Assembly (NCBI RefSeq): GCF_905147045.1
Contig: NC_065892.1
Coordinates: forward strand, 5,001 to 69,000
Reading direction: 5' to 3'
DNA length: 64,000 nt
Origin: Nymphalis io
Taxonomy: Eukaryota > Arthropoda > Insecta > Lepidoptera > Nymphalidae
Every line of letters begins with the position of its first letter. Position 1 is the first letter of the stretch. This document shows positions 1-9,500 of this stretch, one piece after another. The translations under genes were made by a program, and so were the position numbers. The notes below the pieces were generated by a model. The model searched no databases and was not told where the DNA came from. It saw nothing but the letters and a program-made list of their open reading frames with translations.

Positions 1-710
1 CAGATCTCTTCGCTTCCGGCCATCTTCTCGACGACGGCCGGAAGCGACAGGTCCCCACCTACAGCCGTGGATAGGACCGCGCGAGGCTCCGCCCAAGCCG
101 GGCACTCTACGCGCGTGTGTTCCGCCGTATCCACGGCTCCTCCGCCACAATGGTGGCACTCCACCGTCGGCTCCCTACCGACCACCTCACACAGGTACCG
201 GCCGAAACAACCGTGGCCGGTCAAAAGCTGTGTGAGGTGATACGTGGGTGGGCCGTGCTTGCGCTCGACCCACTTCCTCAGCACCGGCCGAATGGCCGCA
301 ACGAGGTCCCGGCTAGCACCCGGGACACCCAGTCTCTCCGACCACTCGGCGAATACCCTCTCGCGGGCCTCCTCTCGCCACGTCCGAACCTCACGTGGGT
401 GGGGCCGGTTCTCCTCCGCTCTCACTGCCGCCTTGATCCGCCAATAGACCCTCGAGTTAGCCTCGGCCTCGAGGTCCCATGGCGGGCTTCCGGCGAGCAG
501 GCACGCCGCGGTGTACGACACCGTGCGGTACGCCCGAGCCGCTCTGAGCGCCATCGCTCGCTGCGGACGTCGCAGCGAGGCGACGTTACGGGCGCTCAGA
601 GCGTCCGCCCATATCGGCGCCCCGTAGAGCGCCATCGAGCGCACGACGCCGGTGTACAAGCGCCTGCAGGCACCTCCTGGCCCACCCACGTTCGGGAGGA
701 TCCTCCCTAG
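1..710 (-). pseudogene. ORF2 C-terminal part of SART-like element (post-RT region and CCHC finger), runs off window
   Basis: An uninterrupted minus-strand frame runs from 710 to position 1 with no stop and continues past the window edge. It begins with a region like the end of the R1-clade RT, including MALYGAPIWADALSARN. Further on is a zinc finger of form CX2CX9HX4C at about 98-163, whose DTAEHTRVECPAW stretch is typical of R1-clade ORF2. The last visible residues (GGDLSLPAVVEKMAGSEE) match the R1-clade terminus also found at 38.1 kb. There is no start codon because it is the downstream half of a broken ORF2. The upstream half, 854-1758, lies across the TTAGG array. The two could also come from different but closely related copies. 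Confidence 0.85.
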
Positions 711-853
711 AACCTAACCTAACCTAACCTAACCTAACCTAACCTAACCTAACCTAACCTAACCTAACCTAACCTAACCTAACCTAACCTAACCTAACCT
801 AACCTAACCTAACCTAACCTAACCTAACCTAACCTAACCTAACCTAACCTAAC
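711..853. repeat. Interstitial telomeric array, (TTAGG)28 on minus strand
   Basis: About 28.6 perfect units read CCTAA on the plus strand, with no visible sequence variant. The array sits exactly between endonuclease and C-terminal coding parts of an R1-clade ORF2. Its left edge is CTAG|AACCT and its right edge AACCTAACT|CGCG. The unit is the canonical lepidopteran telomere repeat. The purity suggests a recent origin or recent homogenisation. Confidence 0.95.
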
Positions 854-1758
854 TCGCGCAGCCGACGGAGCTCCGGACGCCACCAGTACACCCGCCGACG
901 TTGCGGGTGCGGCTTAGCCCTCGGCATCGCCGCGTCGCACACCCGGGACAAGGCGCCGTCGATCCGGTCGGCCTCCTGGTCGATCCGGAGGACCGGGTCG
1001 GAACCGGCCCCCCAAGCTTCGACGATGGCCGCCTCCTTCGCCAACTGTCCGTCGAGGCGACCCAGGCACCAACGCGGACGACCTTTCGTTCTTCCGACAA
1101 CAGTGGGCCGAACATCCGAACGAGCCGACGCAGAGACATCGAACCGAATATATCGGTGATCCGACAGTGTCTCCACGCCAGTCTCGACCCTCCAGTTTTG
1201 AGCACGGCGGGCCAGGGCGTTGGACGCGAACGTAACGTCCACGATCGATTCGCCCTGCCGCCGCACGCACGTGCTCTCCGACCCACTGTTGAGGACCGCC
1301 AGCCCCAACGAGACCGCCCATTCCTCGAGCACCTCGCCCCGGGCATTGGCCACAGGAGAACCCCAAGCCGTTGATTTGGCGTTGAAGTCCCCCGCGACCA
1401 ACACCGGTGCGGGCGCCGCTTGCCCGATCAGAGTCCCGACCTCTGCCAGCATCTGCTCAAACTCGGCGAGACTCCGACTGGGCGAGGCGTAGACGGCGAC
1501 GACCGTCACACCGCCGACGACGGCCAGCACGCACCCCCTGCCCCTGGCCACACCCTCGATGGCCGGAGCGCCAGCGACCGCAGGGGCGACAATCGCCACG
1601 ACCCGTTCGTGGTCGGAGACCCAGTCGTCCCGCGAGGGAACGAAGTAGGGCTCCGATACCACCGCCACGTTGATCTGCCACTCTGCCATGCTTTGGACTA
1701 GGAGGTCCTGGGCCCTGGCTGAGTGGTTGATATTGGCCTAGAGACAGCGCAGGGCCAT
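854..1758 (-). pseudogene. ORF2 N-terminal endonuclease domain of SART-like element, broken
   Basis: This is the nicking endonuclease that chooses the insertion site for target-primed reverse transcription. Visible motifs in order are ANINHSARAQDLLVQSMAEW, AVVSEPYFVP, VLVAGDFNAKSTAWGS and LSDHRYIRFDV, all standard for R1-clade endonucleases, and then VYWWRPELRRLRE just after the domain. I place the start at 1758 because that ATG overlaps the ORF1 stop as TGATG and lies just upstream of the conserved N-terminal block. Codon 7 (1740-1738) is TAG where the family normally has Gln, so the frame is closed early; the next ATG, at 1689, would lose part of the first motif. The coding frame ends by running into TTAGG repeats, which supply the final LG and a stop. 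The RT domain is absent. Confidence 0.85.
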
Positions 1759-2780
1759 CACTGCGCGGTCTCCATCGGCTCCGCCTCTATGCGTGGAGAC
1801 GCGGCTACCGGGCCTTTCGTCGCCACCTTCCCTGTCTTCTTTCTCTGCGCGGCGCCCTTTCCGCCCTGGCACGACTTGCTGCAGGCGGCATGGGCAGCTG
1901 GCTTACCGGCCGCAGTGCAGACCACGCAGCTGGCTACGGTGGCGGAGCACTCCCGAGCCTTATGACCGGGCTGACCGCAGCGGAAGCACAGACGGCTTCG
2001 GTCGACGTCCCGGTCACACTTTGCCCCCATGTGCCCCCGCTCGAGGCACCGGAAACAGTGCAGCGGTCTGGGGTCGAGCAGCATGACTCGCGCCGACACC
2101 CACCCGACCCTTATGCGACCTACCTCCACGACCTTCTTTGCGGCCGAAACGGGGCAGCTCAGCCACAGAGAGCCCGAGCCGCTCGAGCCGCGAGCGATGA
2201 TGCCCGCTTTAATGGCCCCGGTAGGGCAGCCGCCTTGTTCAGCGACCGCCGCCACGGCTTCCGCCACCGTCACGGAGTCGTCCAGGTCTAGTACCCTTAG
2301 TTCGACACACTTTGTGGGTCGATGGATCTGGACGATCTCCGGGCTGAGGGCCTCGCGGAGCTTTTCCGCCAGGGCATCCGCCGCCTTCTCGGCCTCGTTG
2401 GTGCCCGGCGGCACCTCGAGCATCCGCGCTCCCGTCACCGCGGTCCGGAACCGTACCGCCGTCAAGCCGACCTCCCGGAGGCTGATCCGGCTTTTGGCCA
2501 GGGCCAGAGCCTTCTCGTAGCTCCACCCCTTTTCCTCAGCACCGGGCTTCAGCGTCAGCGTTATCGCTGCGGTGCGAGGGGGGCGGAGTTTCCTCGTAAC
2601 CGGGACCTTTTTGGTGGCCCCGGAAGAAGTCGGCTTCGCCGCCGCTGGCTTGGCGCCCGGCTTCTCTGCCTTCTTTGGCCTGTTCCTAGCGACCACGGCG
2701 CTCCACGTGGCCGGAGTGGCGGCCGGCTCCGCTGACGACTGAGGAGCCACCCTCCTGGCTGCCGCCTCTTGGGCAGCCAT
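1758..2780 (-). pseudogene. ORF1 (gag-like) distal part with three zinc knuckles, SART-like element
   Basis: This is the nucleic-acid-binding gag-like protein of the element. The first half holds the central gag domain (for example LRVLDLDDSVTVAEAVA). It is followed by CFRCLERGHMGAKC and CFRCGQPGHKAREC (both CX2CX4HX4C) and a looser third finger beginning CVVCTAAGKPAAHAAC. That set of knuckles is usual in R1-clade ORF1. The stop TGA overlaps the ORF2 ATG as TGATG. Upstream the same frame stays open past the ATG at 2780 into the region covered by the preceding ORF, so this is most likely the distal half of one ORF1 split by a frameshift near 2780-2820. Together the halves are about 685 codons, close to the size I recall for SART-type ORF1. 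Confidence 0.8.
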
Positions 2781-2794
2781 ACTTCTCTTAGGGC

Positions 2795-3829
2795 TTAGGT
2801 TGCGTGGGAGGCGGCTGGAGCCTCCTTTCCCGCCGCGGCTACGGCCGCTGCCTGCGCTACCCTACGGTCAGCGGCGAGTGGAAGCCGCAGCCGAGGCTCC
2901 GGAAGGAGGCGGCCCTCGAGGCCCTCGAGGCGAGCGTTCAGCATCGTGCTGAACTGCTCGCGGTTCGCGCGCAGCGCCTCCTCCATGACGTTTTGGAGGT
3001 TCGCCTCCGTCGCCGCCACCGGCCGCTGGCGCATTTCGGCGACTTCCCGGCGCAACTCGGCCAGTTGGCCGGAGAGTCGCGTGTTAGCCGCCTCCAGTCG
3101 CGCCACCTCCTCCGTCACCGTGAGGGCCCTTAGATCCGCCACCGCACCTTTAATGGTGACGGCGGCGGACTTCAGGGCCCGAACGAACGTACCCTTCAGG
3201 TTGCCCGACCTGTCGGCAACCTGCAGAACGACGTCGAGCGCCTCCTTCACCGCCGCGTCCAGCGCGGCAGACGTCTGCGGCACGTCCACGGCCGCGCCGG
3301 GTTGGCGTTTCTCTGCTCGGGCCGCCCTTTCTTCAGTGGCCACCTTGGCCGCCGCACTGTACGCGGCCAGTGCGTCCTCCGCCTCGTACCGCCGCTCCTT
3401 TGCCTTAGCGGCTTTTAGCTCCTCGCGGGAGCGCCCGAGACCGACGTATTCGCCCGTCGTGGGCGGTCGACCACGCCCCCTTTTGGGGGAGGGCTTCAGC
3501 CATTTGCTGATGCCTGACCCCGAGAAGCCGCCTTCGCTCATACCCGCGTCGCTCTCGGAGCCGGAGTAGCTCTCCGGCCCAGGACAGGGCCGCTTCTCGC
3601 CCTTCCGCCGACGACAGGCGGGGTCTCTCGAAGAGACCATCACCATGCTGGTGGCCGACGAGTCGGACTCTGAGAGTCGTTCCAGTCGGACCACCAGTTT
3701 TTTGGACACGAGAGTGTCTTTGGTTTCGGCGCGCGCCAATGGGGCGCCCGCCTCCACCGCCATGTTATCGTTGTCCATATGATCGCCGAGTCCGTTGTTG
3801 TTTTTTGTATTCTTTATAAATTTTTCCAT
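2795..3829 (-). pseudogene. ORF1 (gag-like) proximal part, SART-like element
   Basis: I place the start at the ATG at 3829; the four codons upstream begin with GTG and fall in the 13-nt leader. The protein is charged and low in complexity, with a Ser/Glu-rich stretch, a basic block KPSPKRGRGRPPTTGEYVGL, and a likely coiled coil around RLEAANTRLSGQLAELRREV. Similar layouts precede the gag domain in R1-clade ORF1. The frame ends at TAA (2795) while the other frame, which carries the gag domain and knuckles, is already open, so a one-base indel most likely separates them. A natural frameshift cannot be excluded, but nothing like a slippery site with a downstream structure is evident to me. Confidence 0.75.
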
Positions 3830-3842
3830 ACTTAATCCCACG

Positions 3843-3856
3843 AACCTAACCTAACC
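3843..3856. repeat. Short telomeric spacer (2.8 TTAGG units) between two SART-like elements
   Basis: On the minus strand the poly(A) of an upstream element is followed directly by GGTTAGGTTAGGTT and then by the 5' end of the next element. That is the junction expected when elements insert into TTAGG repeats one after another. Confidence 0.85.
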
Positions 3857-4252
3857 TTTTTTTTTTTTTTTTCGAGGAGGAAATGCATTTACGCCTGCCG
3901 CCCGGACACGACCGGGACGGGTATGTGGGACTCACGGGGCAGAAGGCCATCGTCCTACCCACTAAAACCTCCTCGTTTCCTTCTCACCGCATGGTGGCGG
4001 GGTTACGGGAACGCGTTAGCACACCACCGCGACCCCACCTGCGGCCGTCGCTTTGGGTGAGCGACCCACCTGTTGTTTTTTATTGAGGTTTTCTCCTCTC
4101 GACCCGGCCGGTGAAGCAAGGCCCTCGGTCCCACCACAGGCTGGCGCCTGGATGGGGAAACGAGTTCGAGAAGGCGGTGACCGAAGTCTGTCCGCCCAGC
4201 ATCGACACCGAAACTGGACGAACCCGCCTCTCCCTCCTCCTCTACTCCTCTA
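3857..4252 (-). mobile_element. 3' UTR and poly(A) of a second SART-like element, 5'-truncated
   Basis: On the minus strand this GC-rich, non-coding segment ends in 16 A (T run at 3857-3872 on the plus strand). Near the end it contains GAGGTTTTAGTGGGTAGGAC and GTGAGTCCCACATACCCG, a pattern I recognise from R1-clade 3' UTRs. It is joined upstream to the TCAGG array and downstream to TTAGG repeats. No coding sequence of the element is retained. Confidence 0.7.
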
Positions 4253-4256
4253 CTGA

Positions 4257-4447
4257 CTGACCTGACCTGACCTGACCTGACCTGACCTGACCTGACCTGA
4301 CCTGACCTGACCTGACCTGACCTGACCTGACCTGACCTGACCTGACCTGACCTGACCTGACCTGACCTGACCTGACCTGACCTGACCTGACCTGACCTGA
4401 CCTGACCTGACCTGACCTGACCTGACCTGACCTGACCTGACCTGACC
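4257..4447. repeat. (TCAGG)38 array, telomere-like variant repeat
   Basis: Pure CCTGA units on the plus strand (TCAGG on the minus strand) extend over 191 bp, about 38.2 copies with no interruption. The orientation is the same as the TTAGG array at 711-853. TCAGG is the telomere repeat of tenebrionid beetles, not of Lepidoptera. Open frames through it that encode repeated RSGQV are by-products of the repeat. Confidence 0.95.
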
Positions 4448-4449
4448 AC

Positions 4450-4511
4450 AAACCATCCGAGAACATGCCACGCCATTGTACTCGGATGGTTTGCCCATCC
4501 GAGAACAATCA
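4450..4511. repeat. Perfect 12-bp hairpin and direct repeat beside the TCAGG array
   Basis: AAACCATCCGAG (4450-4461) and CTCGGATGGTTT (4481-4492) are perfect inverted arms around a 19-nt loop. CCATCCGAGAACA occurs directly at 4453-4465 and again at 4496-4508. The block marks the inner edge of the telomere-like region, where composition switches from GC-rich to AT-rich. Confidence 0.8.
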
Positions 4512-5047
4512 AAAAAAAAATATCGTACACTCAATTGCTTTTCGAAATTAATTAACTTCTTTAGGATAAAATGTTTAAGTTTTAATCAAACAATGAATAT
4601 GTCCATTACATTAATGAAATACATTGAATTGAAAAAATAAATAGTTGGTGTTTTTTTTTTTATGGGCGGTCATCGTCTACAGCGCTTTTTTTTTCCTGTT
4701 TCTGTCACAGGTCCCATCCCCACATACTTACATTAAATTCGTTACTTTTTATTTAAAAACCAAAATATTTAGTATACACAAATAAAGTATATGACAGAAC
4801 AACGTTTGCCGGGTCAGCTAGTTATAAATAAATATTGTTGAATAGAATGACAAATGAGAGTCGGAGTTCGGATATGAAAAATAAAATTAGAATTTGATCG
4901 TGGTATTTACCGAATCGCACTCCTGGTACAATATTTGTAATTTTTTTCCTGTATAAAACATTTACATATCTATATAGTTACATTAAAGACTTACATAATA
5001 ACAAATAAAAATTTATAAATAGTTACTGTACAAATCGTGACCGCGTG
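4512..5047. other. AT-rich intergenic stretch, no gene seen
   Basis: No ORF of note. AACAACGTTTGCCGGGTCAG at 4799-4818 resembles a 3' end I associate with lepidopteran retroposons, but the copy cannot be delimited. Confidence 0.4.
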
Positions 5048-5050
5048 TAA

Positions 5051-5386
5051 GGGTCCGTTCACACAGACCGGCTCGGAGAGCATCGGCCTGCTTTTTTCTT
5101 TTCACACAGACCGGGTCGTATACGCTTGGAATTGGCCGGAGCGGAGCCGCCAACTATTTCACATCGACCGGCTGGAAGAGATCTGAAAGCGGGTGCGAGC
5201 GAGAAAGAGCACGCAAGCGGAGCCGGTCGGCTCCTTTTATTACTTCACACGAAGCGCGTTCAGGCATTTTTAATGACAAAAAAGGTGCAAATGCAAAAAT
5301 AAACTTTACTACAATCACTCAAAACACTGTTTCCAACGTGATAAAAATCTGCTCTCCTCTCCGAGCCGGTCTGTGTGAACGGACCC
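5051..5386. mobile_element. MITE, PIF/Harbinger-like, 336 bp, with perfect 30-bp terminal inverted repeats
   Basis: The first 30 bases (starting GGGTCCGTTCACACAGACCG) are the exact reverse complement of the last 30 (5357-5386). Flanks are TAA at 5048-5050 and TAA at 5387-5389, a 3-bp duplication of the TWA type used by PIF/Harbinger elements. There is no transposase, so it is non-autonomous. TTCACACAGACCGG recurs inside at 5101-5114 and in diverged form (TTCACATCGACCGG) at 5158-5171, giving sub-terminal repeats. The superfamily call rests on the duplication and the G-rich ends only. Confidence 0.85.
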
Positions 5387-5389
5387 TAA

Positions 5390-6588
5390 GTGACAAGAAT
5401 GCTAGTAGCATTTCCCCTTTGAATCGCAATACCCATTCTCTGGGCGAAAAATGAACCAACCCTCTTGTCATCGGTAGGGGCAATAAGACGGGGTGTAACA
5501 TTTTTGATAAAACTTTTTGCATTTGTTTTTGTGTTGTTTGTGTATAGTTGTATCTCTATTATATGTGTTGTATAGTTTTTACTTTTAACTTGTGTCGATA
5601 AAAATGTTTATTTTGTAAAAAAATAAAAAAATAATAAAAAATTTATACTTTATTTATTTGAAAATAAATCTTTTAAACTTATCCAATAATCAGATCATTT
5701 AACAATCCAATAGAATTATACATTTTAGAGACTAGAAGATAATATTGAACTGAGATTTGAAATGAAAGAAACCTTATTTCTAGTAACACATGCTTAAAAT
5801 TTGTTAAATATTTACAGAAACAATAGACAAGAATACAAAAAATAACTGTCAGCACCAAAATTAATGGGTAAATATTATTAATACGGTGATATTGTTACTT
5901 CAATAAAAGATAAGTAAACTCGTACAAAACACAATGAAAAATCTAAAAACCAAAACAGATTAAGAGTACAGAAAAAAAGGGTTAATATATCAAATCCTTT
6001 CACACTTTGTATCTAACAAAAATCAGAAGCTCGTATTACTGTGCTGTATACAATATATATTACAAGACTTATTTTATAACGGCATAATTATTATTTACAA
6101 TATTTATTATCTAATGTTAGACATCAAGAAGTTCACTGCAAACGAATACTGTTATAAATTAAATTTATTTACAATATCAACACAGACCTAAGTCACAGAT
6201 CGATTGAAATAAAATCTTAAAGCATAATTTGTCATGAGCTCGCTTGGCTTAGACGAGGGAAAAAGATTATTTAAAATCCAATCAAAATAAAATAACGTTT
6301 AAATAAGAGATACTTTTACGTAGGATTGTATTATATTATTGTATTGTAGTTTCTATCACCCTACAAATACGAATAAAACTTCAAGGTGGATTAGATGTGA
6401 AACCTTACAATGAAGACAAACGGCTTGGAAACGATGTGTACAAAAATAAATTTTCGTTTGCTTTGTGTCGCAAAAGGTCAAATTCAGAAAGTAGTCATGT
6501 ATCCCATGAAGAATTTATCTACAAAGATATTTTACGGCGACCTAATTAAATTCACGAATCTATGAATCCATTTATTTTATGTCACTAA
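5390..6588. other. 3' flank and probable 3' UTR of the receptor tyrosine kinase gene
   Basis: AT-rich, no other ORF supported. A minus-strand AATAAA (TTTATT at 6571-6576) lies 13 nt after the kinase stop codon and further AATAAA-like sites occur down to about 5640, so the true poly(A) site is not decided. Confidence 0.45.
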
Positions 6589-9500
6589 TTAAATATCGCA
6601 TTCAAATTCTGACACTCGCTTGTTACGACCTTCTGGCGTCATTTGAAAATGGTTTTCCCTTGTCCCAATTCGCGGGAACCCGTTAAAGCTGTTCCTACTG
6701 ACCAATGGATTCTCTCTCTCCCTCTCTCTGTGGAAACTAGACGTCGATAGTTTGCCATCTTTACGCTCTGTAAAGTTCGTATCGTTAAAGTTTTTATCGG
6801 TAAAACTTCGATCCGGGAAGTTCTTGTCTTGAAAGTTTCGGTCATTGAACTCTCCGTCGGAGAAGTTCCTTTCATTGAAGGTTATATCCCGTATTCCAAA
6901 TCCTCCCATCCGCGGTGTCCCGATGCTGAATTTGTTTCGGAGTTCTTCATCTCGTAAATTAAAGGCTCTATTTTCGAATGTCGGTGGTCCCGTCTGTAAT
7001 CTGAAATAACATAAAAACTTTAAGCACTAGACTAGACTTTAAACACGCAAATAGTAATTTAAAGAAAATAAAAAGTAACTAAAAAATATTACACATGATC
7101 TATGTATATAACTCGTTATTTTAAATTTTTTAATAACACGAAACATATGAAGGAGACGACATACAGCACTTACTCTCTAAAACACCGCCTTTCTCTGTCG
7201 TACTCGGCTGACAGCCCATCGTCGTCATTTATAATGGCCGACGGGTCGCTGTAGACTGAAGACTCTTGGTAGAACGAGTCCAGATCGACGTAGTTGCCCT
7301 CTGCGGGCTCATTATCCAGCAGCTCCGCCAGCTGCGCCTTAAGTGTCGCAAAGCTAGGTCGCTGTGAAGGGTCAGCGTGCCAGCATGCGTGCATCGCGCG
7401 ATACAGTTGAGGTTTGCAGTGCGGTGGACGCTCTAACCGGTAGCCCTCCGCCACCGCTGCCAGCACCTCACGCCCCGACATGGCCGCGTACGGCGTCGAA
7501 CCTACGAACAGCCCGGCCGTCAATATCAACGAGCCTACTGCAGCTACACTTACGTAATAATCACGTTATGACGTACCGAGCGTGACGATCTCCCATAATA
7601 GAATACCAAAAGCCCACACGTCGGTGTGGTGGCTGTGCACGTTGTAGAGCAGCGCCTCGGGCGCCATCCAGCGCACGGGCAGCGCGCCGCGCCCGCCGCG
7701 CGCGGACGCTCCCGCACTCCGCGACATGCCAAAATCCGCAATTTTGCATAACTTGTTGTGATCCACTAACACGTTTCGGGCTGCCAGATCGCGGTGGACG
7801 ATCTGAAAAGGGAAAAATAATATTACTGTCTCGTCTCATTTTAAAGTAAATAATTAAACGTTCGTCAAACGACGCAATTGCATACTCTTTTTTATTGTAT
7901 TTTTTAATTATGTTTTCAATCGTTTTATGTGGGTAGCCAATGTGTAGTCAGAAAACCCCTTACCCGAGATACAAGAGTAGTTTTCAATTTAATCATTTTA
8001 TCCAACCTTAGTGGAAACTAACCCCTTTGGAAGCGATATAGTCCATGCCTCTCGCAACGCAGTAAGCGAAAACGGTGAGATCGCGCGAAGTGAGGGCTCC
8101 ACTACCGCTAAAACGGTCAGGCCGGGAACGTCGCTCGCGTAGGTATGTTAGCAGCTTACCGCACATTACATACTCCATTATAAGTAGATATGGCTCTGAA
8201 ATAAAAAATAAAATATTTTCTATAAAGTTTATAAAAACTACTTAAGAAATTTGTTCGCCCGCTTTGTAAGTCACAACATCGTACGCGTGTCTTGTACGTT
8301 TTGTTGCGATTATCGCGATTTCTTAGCTTATTATTTGTTATTTGTGTGCTTAAGAAATAGTTTTTTATTTTGTAGGAGGTACCAACCTTGCTCAGTACAA
8401 CAGGCTAGAAGCGTAACCACATTCGGATGTGTTCCAATCTTCTGCATGATGTAGATTTCGTGTAAAAGTTCCTGCTTCTCTTTTTGTGAAGCGGATTCCT
8501 TTATAGTTTTCACTGCGACTAGCCGTGTTAACCCATCGTGACCGTTTAAATCGTCTGCTTCAGCTTTCCATACCTATGAAGAAAATATTAAACCACCATC
8601 AAAGCAAGTCTCATTAGTTTTACTATTTTTAAACTGTTTTTTTTTTTTCTTATATCAATCTATTTACCTGCCCAAAGTTCCCTTGTCCTAGTAAGGTCTG
8701 TAATCGTAGTTTGTTTCTTGGAAATTCCCATTTTTGATCAGGTTTAGTTGGTGTAGGTATGGGGGGCCGTGCAACTGGAGTTATCGGTGATTCCTTCTTT
8801 ATATCACCACCGTCGTCAAAATAGCCTTCATATTCGGTATCAATTTCTTTGGTTTTCTTATTGAGAATATTTCTTAAAACAAATCCTACAACAGCTATGA
8901 CCGGAAGAAACCCAAGACCAGCTAAAACATACGATGCAGTATAAGTTTTTTCAGCTTCTATTACAACATCTTCATTTTGTGAATCCCTCTCAACAGTAGT
9001 GTTGTTGTTAGCTGCTGTTCCATTTGATTCATTAGACGTTTGTAAAGTTAATACAATAGGTTTGGAGCTTGATTCTGATGAAGTTCGCGATGTAATGACA
9101 AGTGGTTTGAACGTATATTCAGTAGTGTCAATGGTTTGGGTTGTGGGTATTGTAGTTGCAAGGAAAACTGCTGGTCGGGTAGGTTCTGCTTCATTAGATG
9201 TTGTAGTCAAGGAAGCATAAGAAGAATTAGATGTAGTAGTGGTTGTACTAGTCGTTGTTGTTGGTCTGCGTCGTCGCAATTTATTTTTTGGTCTCGCTGT
9301 TATCCCACTTGTCGTATTTTCATGATCGTTGAGTCCAAATAAAGTCGCAAGTCTGTCGGATATTTTCGAAGTAGTCGTTTCTTGTCTAAAGTCACTCATG
9401 TATCGGTCACTAACCACAGCAGGTTCTGACAGTTTTTGAGTGTAAGTCATGGGCGTTGAACTAAGATTGGAATTCAAAGGGCCCTCAGTAGTTGTTGTTC

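Larger units (their letters stand above)
1..3842 (-). mobile_element. SART-like R1-clade non-LTR retrotransposon, defective, interrupted by telomeric repeats
   Basis: The parts run in normal R1-clade order on the minus strand: ORF1 with zinc knuckles, an apurinic-type endonuclease at the ORF2 N-terminus, then an ORF2 C-terminus with a CCHC finger. The 5' end is joined to TTAGG repeats at 3843-3856, and the sense strand carries TTAGG. That matches the orientation of the Bombyx SART1 family rather than TRAS, which lies the other way. The copy is dead: ORF1 is frameshifted, ORF2 has a stop at codon 7, and the reverse transcriptase core is replaced by 143 bp of TTAGG. The 5' UTR is only about 13 nt, so the copy is probably 5'-truncated. 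The clade is confident; the family name is inferred from orientation, target and the stop/start overlap. Confidence 0.82.

Noticed and set aside
117..710. 197-codon plus-strand open frame
   Set aside because: It is antisense to a GC-rich ORF2 fragment with clear R1-clade motifs on the minus strand.
1890..3569. Several plus-strand frames over 100 codons
   Set aside because: Antisense shadows of the GC-rich ORF1 with zinc knuckles.
4003..4534. Long minus-strand open frames with repeated RSGQV
   Set aside because: They are translations of the TCAGG array, which is open in all frames because its unit has no stop codon; no flanking coding signal.
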